64,000 bases of DNA. Source: Enterobacter sp. 10-1. Its GTDB lineage: Bacteria; Pseudomonadota; Gammaproteobacteria; Enterobacterales; Enterobacteriaceae. The DNA lies in contig NISF01000002.1 of assembly GCA_002270295.1 (NCBI GenBank), forward strand, positions 744,001-808,000. The letters run 5' to 3'. How positions within the stretch are numbered: the first letter of the stretch is position 1; the number at the start of each line of letters is the position of its first letter. Positions 22,607-34,633 of the stretch are shown piece after piece. The notes beneath the pieces were generated by a model. That model did no database searches. It was not told the origin of the DNA and saw nothing but the letters and a program-made list of their open reading frames with translations. A program made the translations under genes and the position numbers.

Positions 22607-25600
22607 ATGTTGTACGATAAATCCCTTGAGAGGGATAACTGTGGTTTCGGCCTGATCGCCCACATAGAAGGCGAACCTAGCCACAAGGTAGTGCGTACCG
22701 CTATACACGCACTGGCCCGAATGCAGCACCGCGGCGCGATTCTTGCCGATGGTAAAACCGGCGACGGTTGTGGCTTGCTGCTGCAAAAACCCGATCGTTT
22801 CTTCCGTATCGTTGCGGAAGAACGCGGCTGGCGTTTAGCCAAAAATTACGCCGTTGGGATGCTGTTCCTTAATAAAGATCCTGAACTGGCTGCTGCCTCG
22901 CGCCGCATCGTAGAAGAAGAACTGCAACGTGAAACCCTGTCTATCGTCGGCTGGCGCGAAGTGCCAACCAACGAAGGGGTTCTCGGTGAAATCGCCCTCT
23001 CCTCGCTGCCCCGTATCGAACAAATTTTTGTTAACGCACCGGCAGGCTGGCGCCCGCGTGATATGGAACGTCGCCTGTTCATCGCGCGTCGTCGCCTTGA
23101 AAAACGCCTGCAGGATGATAAAGATTTTTACGTTTGCAGCCTGTCGAACCTGGTGAATATCTATAAAGGTCTGTGTATGCCGGCGGATTTGCCGCGCTTC
23201 TATCTGGACCTTGCGGACCTGCGTCTGGAATCGGCAATCTGCCTGTTCCACCAGCGCTTTTCCACCAACACCGTGCCGCGCTGGCCGCTGGCGCAGCCGT
23301 TCCGCTACCTGGCGCACAACGGCGAAATCAACACCATCACCGGCAACCGCCAGTGGGCACGCGCGCGTACCTATAAGTTCCAGACCCCGCTGATCCCCGA
23401 TCTGCACGATGCCGCACCGTTCGTCAACGAAACGGGCTCGGACTCCAGCTCGATGGATAACATGCTGGAACTGCTGCTGGCAGGCGGGATGGATATCGTT
23501 CGCGCGATGCGCCTGCTCGTTCCGCCGGCCTGGCAGAACAACCCGGATATGGATCCGGAACTGCGCGCGTTCTTCGACTTTAACTCCATGCATATGGAGC
23601 CGTGGGACGGCCCGGCGGGCATCGTCATGTCCGATGGGCGCTACGCTGCCTGTAACCTCGACCGTAACGGTCTGCGCCCGGCGCGCTACGTCATCACCAA
23701 AGATAAGCTGATCACCTGCGCTTCCGAAGTGGGCATCTGGGATTATCAGCCTGACGAAGTGGTTGAGAAAGGCCGCGTTGGCCCTGGCGAACTGATGGTT
23801 ATCGATACCCGCGGTGGCCGTATTCTGCACTCGGCGGAAACCGACGACGACCTGAAAAGCCGCCACCCTTACAAAGAGTGGATGGAGAAAAACGTTCGTC
23901 GCCTCGTGCCGTTTGAAGACCTGCCTGACGAAGACGTTGGCAGCCGCCAGCTGGATGACGATACGCTCGCCAGCTATCAGAAACAGTTTAACTACAGCGC
24001 TGAAGAGCTGGATTCCGTGCTGCGCGTGCTGGGCGAGAACGGCCAGGAAGCCGTCGGCTCCATGGGCGACGACACGCCGTTCGCCGTGCTCTCAAGCCAG
24101 CCGCGTATTATTTACGACTACTTCCGCCAGCAGTTCGCGCAGGTGACTAACCCGCCGATCGACCCGCTGCGTGAAGCGCACGTGATGTCTCTGGCCACCA
24201 GCATTGGCCGCGAAATGAACGTCTTCTGCGAAGCGGAAGGCCAGGCGCACCGCCTGAGCTTCAAATCGCCAATCCTGCTGTACTCTGATTTCAAACAGCT
24301 CACGACCATGAAAGAGGAGCACTATCGCGCCGATACCCTGGATATCACCTTTAACGCCGCGGAAACCACCCTGGCCGAGACGGTGAAGGCGCTGTGCGAC
24401 AAAGCGGAACAGATGGTACGCAACGGTACCGTACTGCTGGTGCTTTCGGATCGTAACATTGCCAAAGATCGCCTGCCGGTACCGGCGCCAATGGCGGTCG
24501 GCGCCATCCAGACTCGTCTGGTCGATAAGAGCCTGCGCTGCGATGCCAACATCATTGTTGAAACCGCCAGCGCCCGCGACCCGCACCACTTCGCGGTACT
24601 GTTGGGCTTCGGCGCAACGGCTATCTATCCGTATCTGGCCTATGAAACGCTGGCAAGACTGGTCGATAGCAAAGCCATCGATAAAGATTACCGCACGGTG
24701 ATGCTGAACTACCGTAACGGCATCAACAAAGGTCTGTACAAGATCATGTCGAAGATGGGTATTTCGACCATCGCGTCCTATCGCTGCTCGAAGCTGTTTG
24801 AAGCCGTTGGCCTGCATCGCGAAGTTTCCGATCTCTGCTTCCTCGGCGTAGTCAGCCGTATCGGCGGCGCAGGCTTCGACGACTTCCAGCAGGACCTGCT
24901 GAATCTGTCGAAACGCGCCTGGCTGGTACGCAAACCGCTGGGCCAGGGCGGTCTGCTGAAATACGTTCACGGCGGCGAATACCACGCCTATAACCCGGAC
25001 GTCGTACGCACGCTGCAGCAGGCGGTTCAGAGCGGTGAATACCACGATTACCTGCAGTATTCGCAGCTGGTCAACGAGCGCCCGGCCGCAACCCTGCGCG
25101 ATCTGCTGGCGCTGAATCCTGGCGATGAAGCGATCGATATCGCGCACGTTGAGTCGGCAAAAGAGCTGTACAAACGCTTCGATACCGCAGCCATGTCTAT
25201 CGGCGCATTAAGCCCGGAAGCGCATGAATCGCTGGCGGAAGCGATGAACAGCATCGGCGGCTTCTCCAACTCCGGCGAAGGCGGTGAAGATCCGGCGCGC
25301 TACGGCACCAACAAAGTGTCGCGCATCAAGCAGGTTGCTTCCGGCCGCTTCGGCGTCACGCCGGCTTACCTGGTTAACGCCGACGTTATTCAGATTAAAG
25401 TCGCTCAGGGCGCAAAACCGGGCGAAGGTGGCCAGCTGCCGGGTGATAAAGTCACCCCGTACATTGCCAAACTGCGCTACTCGGTACCGGGCGTCACGCT
25501 GATTTCTCCGCCGCCGCATCACGATATCTACTCGATCGAAGATCTGGCGCAGCTGATTTTTGACCTGAAACAGGTCAATCCGAAAGCGATGATTTCCGTG

Positions 25601-27067
25601 AAGCTGGTCTCCGAGCCGGGCGTTGGCACCATCGCGACCGGCGTGGCGAAAGCCTATGCCGACCTTATCACCATCGCCGGCTATGACGGCGGTACCGGCG
25701 CCAGCCCGCTCTCTTCAGTGAAGTATGCGGGATGTCCGTGGGAGCTGGGCCTGGTGGAAACCCAGCAGGCGCTGGTTGCCAACGGCCTGCGGCATAAGAT
25801 TCGCCTGCAGGTGGACGGCGGCCTGAAAACCGGCCTCGACATCATCAAAGCGGCGATTCTCGGTGCGGAAAGCTTCGGCTTCGGTACCGGGCCGATGGTG
25901 GCGTTGGGCTGTAAATATCTGCGTATTTGCCATCTGAACAACTGCGCAACCGGCGTAGCGACCCAGGATGACAAACTGCGTAAGAACCACTACCACGGCC
26001 TGCCGTTCAAAGTGACCAACTACTTTGAATTCATCGCCCGCGAAACCCGCGAGCTGATGGCCCAGCTGGGCGTGAAGCGTCTGGTGGATCTGATCGGTCG
26101 TACCGATCTGCTGAAGGTGCTGGACGGCTTTACCGCGAAGCAGCAGAAGCTGGATCTGTCAAAACTGCTGGAGACCGCCGAGCCGCATGCGGGCAAAGCG
26201 CTGTACTGCACCGAGAACAACCCGCCGTTTGATAACGGCGTGCTGAACGCGCAGCTGCTGCAGCAGGCAAAACCGTTTGTTGACGGCAAGCAGAGCAAAA
26301 CGTTCTGGTTTGATATCCGCAATACCGACCGCTCCGTTGGCGCTTCGCTGTCTGGCTACATTGCCCAGACTCACGGCGACCAGGGGCTGGCTGCCGACCC
26401 GATCACCGCCCACTTCAGCGGTACCGCGGGCCAGAGCTTCGGCGTGTGGAACGCCGGCGGCGTGGAGCTGCACCTGACCGGCGATGCGAACGACTACGTG
26501 GGTAAAGGTATGGCCGGCGGCCTGCTCGCCATTCGTCCTCCGGTAGGCTCAGCCTTCCGCAGCCATGAAGCAAGTATCATTGGCAATACCTGCCTGTACG
26601 GCGCGACCGGCGGTCGCCTGTACGCAGCAGGGCGCGCAGGTGAACGTTTTGCGGTACGTAACTCCGGCGCAATCACCGTCGTTGAAGGCATCGGCGATAA
26701 CGGCTGTGAATACATGACCGGCGGCATCGTCTGCGTGATCGGTAAAACCGGCGTCAACTTTGGCGCAGGGATGACCGGCGGCTTCGCCTACGTGCTGGAT
26801 GAAGCCGGCGACTTCCGCAAACGCGTGAATCAGGAGCTGGTGGAAGTACTGGACGTTGACTCTCTTGCTATCCACGAAGAGCATCTGCGTGGTTTGATTA
26901 CCGAACACGTGCATCTGACCGGCTCGTCGCGCGGGGAAGAGATTCTGGCTAACTGGCCGGCCTTCTCGGCGAAGTTCGCGCTGGTTAAACCAAAGTCCAG
27001 CGATGTTAAAGCACTGTTGGGTCACCGTAGTCGTAGCGCAGCAGAGCTGCGTGTGCAGGCGCAGTAA
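22607..27067 (+). CDS. gltB: Glutamate synthase (NADPH) large subunit
   Basis: Alpha subunit of GOGAT, making two glutamates from glutamine and 2-oxoglutarate. It has 1486 residues. An 11-residue propeptide precedes the nucleophilic Cys12 (DNCGFGLIAHIEG) of the class-II glutamine amidotransferase domain; then come the central domain, the FMN-binding synthase domain (GYDGGTGASPLSS) and the 3Fe-4S cysteines in CKYLRICHLNNCATGVATQ, and a C-terminal beta-helix GXGXG-type domain. The start was chosen because an upstream extension of the frame is not maintained. Co-transcribed with gltD 9 bp downstream. Confidence 0.98.
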   Translation: MLYDKSLERDNCGFGLIAHIEGEPSHKVVRTAIHALARMQHRGAILADGKTGDGCGLLLQKPDRFFRIVAEERGWRLAKNYAVGMLFLNKDPELAAASRRIVEEELQRETLSIVGWREVPTNEGVLGEIALSSLPRIEQIFVNAPAGWRPRDMERRLFIARRRLEKRLQDDKDFYVCSLSNLVNIYKGLCMPADLPRFYLDLADLRLESAICLFHQRFSTNTVPRWPLAQPFRYLAHNGEINTITGNRQWARARTYKFQTPLIPDLHDAAPFVNETGSDSSSMDNMLELLLAGGMDIVRAMRLLVPPAWQNNPDMDPELRAFFDFNSMHMEPWDGPAGIVMSDGRYAACNLDRNGLRPARYVITKDKLITCASEVGIWDYQPDEVVEKGRVGPGELMVIDTRGGRILHSAETDDDLKSRHPYKEWMEKNVRRLVPFEDLPDEDVGSRQLDDDTLASYQKQFNYSAEELDSVLRVLGENGQEAVGSMGDDTPFAVLSSQPRIIYDYFRQQFAQVTNPPIDPLREAHVMSLATSIGREMNVFCEAEGQAHRLSFKSPILLYSDFKQLTTMKEEHYRADTLDITFNAAETTLAETVKALCDKAEQMVRNGTVLLVLSDRNIAKDRLPVPAPMAVGAIQTRLVDKSLRCDANIIVETASARDPHHFAVLLGFGATAIYPYLAYETLARLVDSKAIDKDYRTVMLNYRNGINKGLYKIMSKMGISTIASYRCSKLFEAVGLHREVSDLCFLGVVSRIGGAGFDDFQQDLLNLSKRAWLVRKPLGQGGLLKYVHGGEYHAYNPDVVRTLQQAVQSGEYHDYLQYSQLVNERPAATLRDLLALNPGDEAIDIAHVESAKELYKRFDTAAMSIGALSPEAHESLAEAMNSIGGFSNSGEGGEDPARYGTNKVSRIKQVASGRFGVTPAYLVNADVIQIKVAQGAKPGEGGQLPGDKVTPYIAKLRYSVPGVTLISPPPHHDIYSIEDLAQLIFDLKQVNPKAMISVKLVSEPGVGTIATGVAKAYADLITIAGYDGGTGASPLSSVKYAGCPWELGLVETQQALVANGLRHKIRLQVDGGLKTGLDIIKAAILGAESFGFGTGPMVALGCKYLRICHLNNCATGVATQDDKLRKNHYHGLPFKVTNYFEFIARETRELMAQLGVKRLVDLIGRTDLLKVLDGFTAKQQKLDLSKLLETAEPHAGKALYCTENNPPFDNGVLNAQLLQQAKPFVDGKQSKTFWFDIRNTDRSVGASLSGYIAQTHGDQGLAADPITAHFSGTAGQSFGVWNAGGVELHLTGDANDYVGKGMAGGLLAIRPPVGSAFRSHEASIIGNTCLYGATGGRLYAAGRAGERFAVRNSGAITVVEGIGDNGCEYMTGGIVCVIGKTGVNFGAGMTGGFAYVLDEAGDFRKRVNQELVEVLDVDSLAIHEEHLRGLITEHVHLTGSSRGEEILANWPAFSAKFALVKPKSSDVKALLGHRSRSAAELRVQAQ

Positions 27068-28495
<1,428 letters not shown>

Positions 28496-28502
28496 CGCCA
28501 GG

Positions 28503-28573
28503 GCCCGGATGAACAATCCATCCGGGCTCAGTAAACGACAAAGCCCGCAGGCGAGAGCCAGCGGGCTTTTTAT
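28503..28573 (+). terminator. gltBD terminator (two hairpins in tandem)
   Basis: The first hairpin is GCCCGGATG-AACAATC-CATCCGGGC (28503-28527). The second is AAAGCCCGC...GCGGGCTTTTTA (28540-28573), with a T-run, and is the intrinsic terminator. Confidence 0.82.
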
Positions 28574-28607
28574 TACGTGAGCAGTCAATGACCGCCGCTG
28601 CGGCGTC

Positions 28608-28635
28608 AAAAACAGAACAGACCCCGAAGGGTCTG
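28608..28635 (-). terminator. sspAB terminator
   Basis: On the minus strand CAGACCCTTCGGGGTCTG forms a 7-bp stem with a short loop, followed by TTCTGTTTTTG. It faces the gltD terminator, so the two convergent units are separated cleanly. Confidence 0.7.
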
Positions 28636-28659
28636 TCATCTGCGATCGACGAGATGGGA

Positions 28660-29154
28660 TTACTTCACGACGCGTAGCGCCGGTCGCCCACCGCGAGGCG
28701 GCGGCGTATCATCAGGGTCGTCCTCATGATTATCCGGCTTATCGCCGTCAATCACCGACATTACCGTTTCGTTCTCGTTGCTTAACGATGCTTCGTCATC
28801 ATTCAGGCTGATGGCGTCCCCATCATAAGCCGCTTCCGGCTCGAACATGGTTCCCGCGCCGTTTTCACGCGCGTAGATAGCCAGTACGGCAGCCAGCGGA
28901 ACGGAGACATTGCGCGGTACGCCGCCAAAGCGGGCGTTGAAGCGCACTTCATCGTTAGCCAGCTCCAGATTACCGACGGCGCGCGGAGCAATGTTGAGAA
29001 CAATTTGTCCGTCGCGTGCATACTCCATCGGAACCATAACGTTCGGCAGAGTTACATCGACGACCAGATGCGGAGTCAGCTGGTTATCCAGCAGCCACTC
29101 ATAGAACGCCCGTAGCAGGTACGGGCGACGCGGCGTTAGCTGCGATACATCCAT
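28660..29154 (-). CDS. sspB: ClpXP protease specificity-enhancing factor SspB
   Basis: Dimeric adapter that delivers ssrA-tagged proteins and RseA fragments to ClpXP. It has 164 residues: the folded substrate-binding domain (TPRRPYLLRAFYEWLLDNQLT...), an acidic flexible linker rich in Asp/Glu/Asn, and the C-terminal ClpX-binding tail GGRPALRVVK. It starts 3 bp after sspA, forming the sspAB operon. Confidence 0.96.
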   Translation of the reverse strand: MDVSQLTPRRPYLLRAFYEWLLDNQLTPHLVVDVTLPNVMVPMEYARDGQIVLNIAPRAVGNLELANDEVRFNARFGGVPRNVSVPLAAVLAIYARENGAGTMFEPEAAYDGDAISLNDDEASLSNENETVMSVIDGDKPDNHEDDPDDTPPPRGGRPALRVVK

Positions 29155-29157
29155 CGG

Positions 29158-29796
29158 TTAGCCTCGACCGAGTCGCATTTCACGCTCGGGTTCAGTTAAG
29201 GAAGCCAGGAAGGAGTCACGTTCAAATACGCGGGTCATATAGCCCTTGAGCTCCTTCGCACCGGCACCAATCACTTCTACGCCGAGTACCGGTAAACGCC
29301 ACAGCAGCGGTGCAAGGTAGCAATCGACCAGGCTGAACTCGTCGCTCAGGAAATATGGCTTCTGGGTGAAGACTGGCGCAATCGCCTGCAGCTCTTCACG
29401 CAGCTGCTTACGCGCGTTATCAGCCTGTGCGGCGGTGCCGGTCTGAATGGTATTCATCAGCGAATACCAGTCTTTTTCGATACGTTGCATGTACAGACGG
29501 CTTTCGCCACGCGCCACCGGATAAACCGGCATTAACGGCGGATGTGGGAAACGCTCATCCAGATATTCCATAATGATGCGGGATTCCCACAGAGTGAGCT
29601 CACGATCCACCAGCGTCGGTACGCTTTGATTTGGGTTGAGGTCAATCAGATCCTGAGGTGGGTTATCCTTCTCCACGTGTTCTATCTCAAAACTAACACC
29701 TTTTTCTGCCAGCACGATGCGGACTTGGTGGCTATAGATGTCAGTAGGACCAGAAAACAGCGTCATTACCGAACGTTTGTTGGCAGCGACAGCCAT
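29158..29796 (-). CDS. sspA: Stringent starvation protein A
   Basis: RNA-polymerase-associated protein with a glutathione S-transferase fold but no GST activity in E. coli; it is needed for stationary-phase acid tolerance and lowers H-NS levels. The 212 residues start MAVAANKRSVMTLFSGPTD, nearly identical to the family N-terminus. The surface PHP motif is present in ERFPHPPLMPVYP. First gene of sspAB. Confidence 0.96.
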   Translation of the reverse strand: MAVAANKRSVMTLFSGPTDIYSHQVRIVLAEKGVSFEIEHVEKDNPPQDLIDLNPNQSVPTLVDRELTLWESRIIMEYLDERFPHPPLMPVYPVARGESRLYMQRIEKDWYSLMNTIQTGTAAQADNARKQLREELQAIAPVFTQKPYFLSDEFSLVDCYLAPLLWRLPVLGVEVIGAGAKELKGYMTRVFERDSFLASLTEPEREMRLGRG

Positions 29797-30050
29797 GAAA
29801 ACCTCCAGGTATATTCAGAATTTTGTACTGCTACCAGCCACGCATGGCTAGCCAGATGTAAAAACCCCATTCGCGGGAAGACATTCTCGTTTATGAAAGA
29901 AACAAAAAACGAACAATCACCAGCATTTGGGCAGAAAATTGGATGATAGTTTACCAGATCTTGACGACGTTGTGGTGAGGGGATTCTGGAAATGCTGAAA
30001 AAGTGGTAAGAATGGGTGACTTCGGCATGGAAAGCGACCGTTTTATCCAT
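29797..30050. other. rpsI-sspA intergenic region, no gene seen
   Basis: Between the rpsI terminator and the sspA start there is only the presumed sspA promoter/leader on the minus strand. Short open frames here overlap neighbouring signals and have no Shine-Dalgarno or recognisable product. Confidence 0.5.
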
Positions 30051-30077
30051 AAAAAAACCCGCCGAAGCGGGTTTTTT
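30051..30077 (-). terminator. rplM-rpsI terminator
   Basis: Read on the minus strand, AAAAAACCCGC-TTCG-GCGGGTTTTTTT: a GC stem with a stable UUCG-type loop and a long T-run. It could also work on the plus strand. Confidence 0.92.
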
Positions 30078-30107
30078 CGCAAATTGTTCTGCGTGAGCAG
30101 AAAACAA

Positions 30108-30503
<396 letters not shown>

Positions 30504-30515
30504 CTATAATCCCGA

Positions 30516-31100
<585 letters not shown>

Positions 31101-31200
31101 TCGCAAGATTATAGAGAAGTCACGAGTAAAGATCGACCCCTTTATGTGATTTGGCCTGGTTTTTTCGCGACCGGAGCGCGCCCTGGCGCATCCACGTCAA

Positions 31201-31221
31201 CCCTCTCCCGCCGGGAGAGGG
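31201..31221. terminator. Perfect 9-bp hairpin after zapE
   Basis: CCCTCTCCC-GCC-GGGAGAGGG, 12 bp beyond the zapE stop codon, with no T-run on the minus strand. This kind of hairpin recurs in enteric intergenic regions; it may end the zapE transcript or protect its 3' end. Confidence 0.45.
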
Positions 31222-31232
31222 AGAAAGGCGCG

Positions 31233-32360
31233 TTACGGCATATGAGGGCGCTTTAAATACTCCTCGCTCTGCATTTCCTGCAGGCGTGACAGGCAGCGCT
31301 GGAACTCAAATTTCAGGCGTTCTCCCTGGTAGATTTCGTGCAGCGGCACCGCCGCGCTGACCGCCAGCTTAACGTGGCGCTCGTAGAATTCATCAACCAG
31401 CGCAATGAAACGCCGCGCCTCGCTCTCCAGCTGCGTCGTCATAACCGGAACATCAAAGAGCATAACGGTATGAAACAGGCGAGACAGCGCAATGTAGTCA
31501 TGCTGGCTCCTCGCATCTACGCATAGCGTAGTGAACGACGCCGCCAGGGTCTGGTTCTCCACGCCAAGCGTGGGCAGGGAGCGGTGGTTAATCTCCAGCG
31601 TAGGCATCTGCTCGCGCCTCGCGCCGGCCAGCGCCAGCCACAGCTTATCCATCTGCTGCTGGGTCTGCGCGTTGAGCGGCGATAGCCAGAGGTGGGCCTG
31701 AGTGAGCGTACGTAAACGGTAATCAATGCCCGCATCGACGTTCATGATATCGCAATGCTGCTTGATCGCCTCGATAGCCGGCAGGAAACGGGCGCGCTGC
31801 AGGCCGTTACGGTACAGATCGTCCGGAGGAATATTCGAGGTCGCCACCAGCGTGATGCCGCGCGCAAACAGCGCCTTCATTAACCCGCCCAACAGCATGG
31901 CATCGGTAATGTCTGAAACAAAAAACTCATCAAAGCACAGCACATCGGTTTCCGCCTTAAAGCGGTCGGCAAGGATCTCCAGCGGGTCGCTGTGCCCCTG
32001 CAGCGCAATCAGCTCTTCATGAACGCGCAGCATAAAGCGGTGAAAGTGCAGGCGCTGCTTACGCTCGCCGGGCAGGCTCTGATAAAAGAGGTCCATCAGC
32101 CAGGTTTTACCGCGCCCCACGCCACCCCACATGTACAGGCCGCGGGAGGAGCCCGTTTCAGGCGCAGGCTCACGCTTGCCAAGCAGTTTGCCGAATTTCG
32201 CCCGCAGGCCGCCGCTTTGCGGCGTCGGCGCGGGTTTTGCCTGCAGTTCATGATAGATAGTATCGAGGCGGCTTACCGCTTCTTGCTGGACGTCGTCGGG
32301 CTGATGAGAGCCCTCTTTAAGAGCTAAAAGGTAACGCGATGTTGGGGACAGGCTTTGCAT
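31233..32360 (-). CDS. zapE: Cell division ATPase ZapE
   Basis: AFG1-like P-loop ATPase that associates with the Z-ring and destabilises FtsZ polymers during constriction in E. coli. It has 375 residues with Walker A GGVGRGKT (79-86), Walker B VLCFDEFFVSD and the sensor segment LVATSNIPPDDLY. A single-gene unit on the minus strand, divergent from zapG. Confidence 0.95.
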   Translation of the reverse strand: MQSLSPTSRYLLALKEGSHQPDDVQQEAVSRLDTIYHELQAKPAPTPQSGGLRAKFGKLLGKREPAPETGSSRGLYMWGGVGRGKTWLMDLFYQSLPGERKQRLHFHRFMLRVHEELIALQGHSDPLEILADRFKAETDVLCFDEFFVSDITDAMLLGGLMKALFARGITLVATSNIPPDDLYRNGLQRARFLPAIEAIKQHCDIMNVDAGIDYRLRTLTQAHLWLSPLNAQTQQQMDKLWLALAGARREQMPTLEINHRSLPTLGVENQTLAASFTTLCVDARSQHDYIALSRLFHTVMLFDVPVMTTQLESEARRFIALVDEFYERHVKLAVSAAVPLHEIYQGERLKFEFQRCLSRLQEMQSEEYLKRPHMP

Positions 32361-32550
32361 GATCTAATTGTTATTCCTTGAAAATCGTAACGTCAAAGCT
32401 CACGATTGTCGAAAAAAAGGCCGTTCTACACTACGCGATGATACGCCAGGATTCCACTTCTGTGGAATTAGCGGTTATAGTGGCACTATCGGGCGCAGGC
32501 GGAGAGCCTCATAGCCACCCTACGGAACCACAAAACAACGGGAGATGTAC

Positions 32551-32949
32551 ATGACCTGGGAATATGCGCTAATTGGGCTAGTTGTCGGTATCATCATCGG
32601 TGCCGTCGCCATGCGTTTTGGCAACCGCAAATTACGTCAACAACAGGCGCTGCAGTTCGAACTCGAAAAGAATAAAACAGAGCTTGAAGAGTATCGTGAA
32701 GAGCTGGTCAGCCATTTTGCTCGCAGCGCTGAACTGCTGGATAACATGGCCGATGACTATCGCCAGCTGTACCAGCATATGGCAAAAAGCTCCAGCAACC
32801 TGCTGCCGGATACCATGGCGGAGGCCAATCCATTCCGCAACCGCCTGGCGGAATCAGAAGCCGGTAACGATCAGGCGCCGGTCCAGATGCCGCGCGACTA
32901 TTCTGAAGGCGCATCCGGCCTGCTGCGCGGCGGTGCAAAACGCGACTAA
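32551..32949 (+). CDS. zapG: Inner-membrane Z-ring-associated protein ZapG (YhcB)
   Basis: Small DUF1043 membrane protein that coordinates cell division and envelope growth. The 132-residue form starts MTWEYALIGLVVGIIIGAVA, an N-terminal transmembrane helix, followed by a coiled coil (about 25-85) and the conserved tail NPFRNRLAESEAGNDQAPVQ. An ATG two codons upstream is in frame; the chosen ATG is better placed relative to GGGAG. Divergent from zapE. Confidence 0.95.
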   Translation: MTWEYALIGLVVGIIIGAVAMRFGNRKLRQQQALQFELEKNKTELEEYREELVSHFARSAELLDNMADDYRQLYQHMAKSSSNLLPDTMAEANPFRNRLAESEAGNDQAPVQMPRDYSEGASGLLRGGAKRD

Positions 32950-32976
32950 TCCTAAGGTTAGCGTAAAAATATTTTC

Positions 32977-33005
32977 CGGGCGCACTCTTTGCGCCCGTCT
33001 TCCCC
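32977..33005 (+). terminator. Weak terminator after zapG
   Basis: CGGGCGC-ACTCTTT-GCGCCCG followed by a pyrimidine-rich TCTTCCCCCC tail, 28 bp after the zapG stop. It separates zapG from degQ. Confidence 0.5.
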
Positions 33006-33124
33006 CCTACATCCCAGCTACAATTTAAAACATTGACCACGTTGTTACCTGGTCGAAAATTCAATAACATCAGGCCATTCGGGACGATTTTCCACACACC
33101 TCAGGTTACGAGAGCCAGCATCTA

Positions 33125-34492
33125 ATGAAGAAACAGACTTTGCTGTTGAGTGCGTTAGCGTTAAGCATAGGGTTATCGTTGTCCGTTTTACCTACGGCTA
33201 CGGCGTCGATCCCCACGCAGGTACCGGGCCAGGGGGCGCTACCGAGCCTTGCGCCGATGCTGGAAAAAGTGCTGCCTGCGGTGGTAAGCGTCCAGGTTGA
33301 AGGCACCGCCTCCCCTGCGCAAAACATGCCGGAAGAGCTGAAAAAATACTTTGGCGACAATGCGCCGCAGGAGCAGGCTCAGCCTTTTGAGGGTCTTGGC
33401 TCTGGCGTTATCATCGACGCGGAAAAAGGCTATGTGCTGACGAATAATCACGTCATCAGCCAGGCACAAAAGATAAGCGTTCAGCTAAACGATGGCCGCG
33501 AGTTTGATGCGAAGCTGGTCGGCAGCGATGATCAAAGCGATATCGCCCTGCTGCAGCTGCTAAAACCGACCCATCTGACGCAAATCGCTATCGCCGATTC
33601 CGATAAGCTGCGCGTGGGTGATTTTGCCGTCGCCGTCGGCAACCCCTTCGGTCTCGGGCAGACCGCCACCTCAGGCATTATCTCCGCCCTCGGCCGCAGC
33701 GGCCTGAACCTGGAAGGGCTGGAGAACTTCATCCAGACCGATGCCTCTATTAACCGCGGTAACTCCGGCGGCGCGCTGCTGAACCTGAATGGCGAACTTA
33801 TTGGTATCAATACGGCGATTCTGGCGCCGGGCGGCGGCAGCGTCGGCATCGGCTTCGCCATTCCCAGCAACATGGCGAAAACACTCGCTCAGCAGCTGAT
33901 TCAGTTTGGCGAAATCAAACGCGGCCTGCTGGGAATTAAAGGTACTGAAATGAGCGCCGATATCGCCAAGGCGATGAATATCGACGTTCAGCGCGGCGCT
34001 TTCGTCAGCGAGGTGTTGCCGAACTCCGGTTCAGCTAAAGCGGGGATTAAATCCGGGGACGTGATTGTCAGCATGAACGACAAGCCGCTCAACAGCTTTG
34101 CCGAACTGCGGTCGCGTATCGCCACCACCGAGCCGGGAACGAAAGTGAAGCTGGGGCTTCTGCGCGACGGTAAGCCATTGAATGTTGACGTCACGCTGGA
34201 TAAGAGTACCTCTTCCAGCGCCAGCGCCGAGCTGATCATCCCCGCCCTGCAGGGCGCATCGCTGAGCGATGGCCAGATGAAGGACGGCACCAAAGGCGTG
34301 GTTGTTGATAACGTCGATAAAGCCAGCCCGGCGGCACAGGTCGGCCTGCATAAAGACGATATTATCATCGGCCTTAACCGCGAGCGCATTAGCTCTATCG
34401 CCGAGCTGCGCAAGGTGCTGGAGAGTAAACCGGCGGTCATCGCACTTAACGTGATGCGCGGTAACGAAAGCATTTATCTTCTGCTGCGCTAA
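33125..34492 (+). CDS. degQ: Periplasmic serine endoprotease DegQ
   Basis: HtrA-family periplasmic protease/chaperone acting on unfolded proteins. The 455-residue precursor has a Sec signal ending near TATAS (about residue 28). The catalytic triad is His109 (NNHVIS), Asp139 (DQSDIALL) and Ser214 (RGNSGGALLN), followed by two PDZ domains (about 260-350 and 370-455). The short LA loop distinguishes it from DegP. Precedes degS as in E. coli. Confidence 0.96.
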   Translation: MKKQTLLLSALALSIGLSLSVLPTATASIPTQVPGQGALPSLAPMLEKVLPAVVSVQVEGTASPAQNMPEELKKYFGDNAPQEQAQPFEGLGSGVIIDAEKGYVLTNNHVISQAQKISVQLNDGREFDAKLVGSDDQSDIALLQLLKPTHLTQIAIADSDKLRVGDFAVAVGNPFGLGQTATSGIISALGRSGLNLEGLENFIQTDASINRGNSGGALLNLNGELIGINTAILAPGGGSVGIGFAIPSNMAKTLAQQLIQFGEIKRGLLGIKGTEMSADIAKAMNIDVQRGAFVSEVLPNSGSAKAGIKSGDVIVSMNDKPLNSFAELRSRIATTEPGTKVKLGLLRDGKPLNVDVTLDKSTSSSASAELIIPALQGASLSDGQMKDGTKGVVVDNVDKASPAAQVGLHKDDIIIGLNRERISSIAELRKVLESKPAVIALNVMRGNESIYLLLR

Positions 34493-34500
34493 TGCTCAGA

Positions 34501-34531
34501 TCCGGACATCGCGATCGCCGCGATGTCCGGA
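34501..34531. repeat. Perfect 13-bp inverted repeat between degQ and degS
   Basis: TCCGGACATCGCG and CGCGATGTCCGGA enclose a 5-base loop, starting 8 bp after the degQ stop. There is no T-run on either side. It may act as a 3'-end stabiliser or attenuator of degQ mRNA before degS. Confidence 0.6.
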
Positions 34532-34633
34532 ATATCGGGCGACGGGACGCAGCCTGCGCACCGGTAACGTGAAAGACGACGCCTGTAAGTCGTGCTATGC
34601 TGCGCCTGTCCATTAATCAACGATACCTGCATC

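Noticed and set aside
22835-25147. Two long open frames (343 and 351 codons) antisense to gltB
   Set aside because: Composition is typical of antisense shadows (rich in Arg/His/Gln/Val) with no family resemblance; gltB on the other strand is certain.
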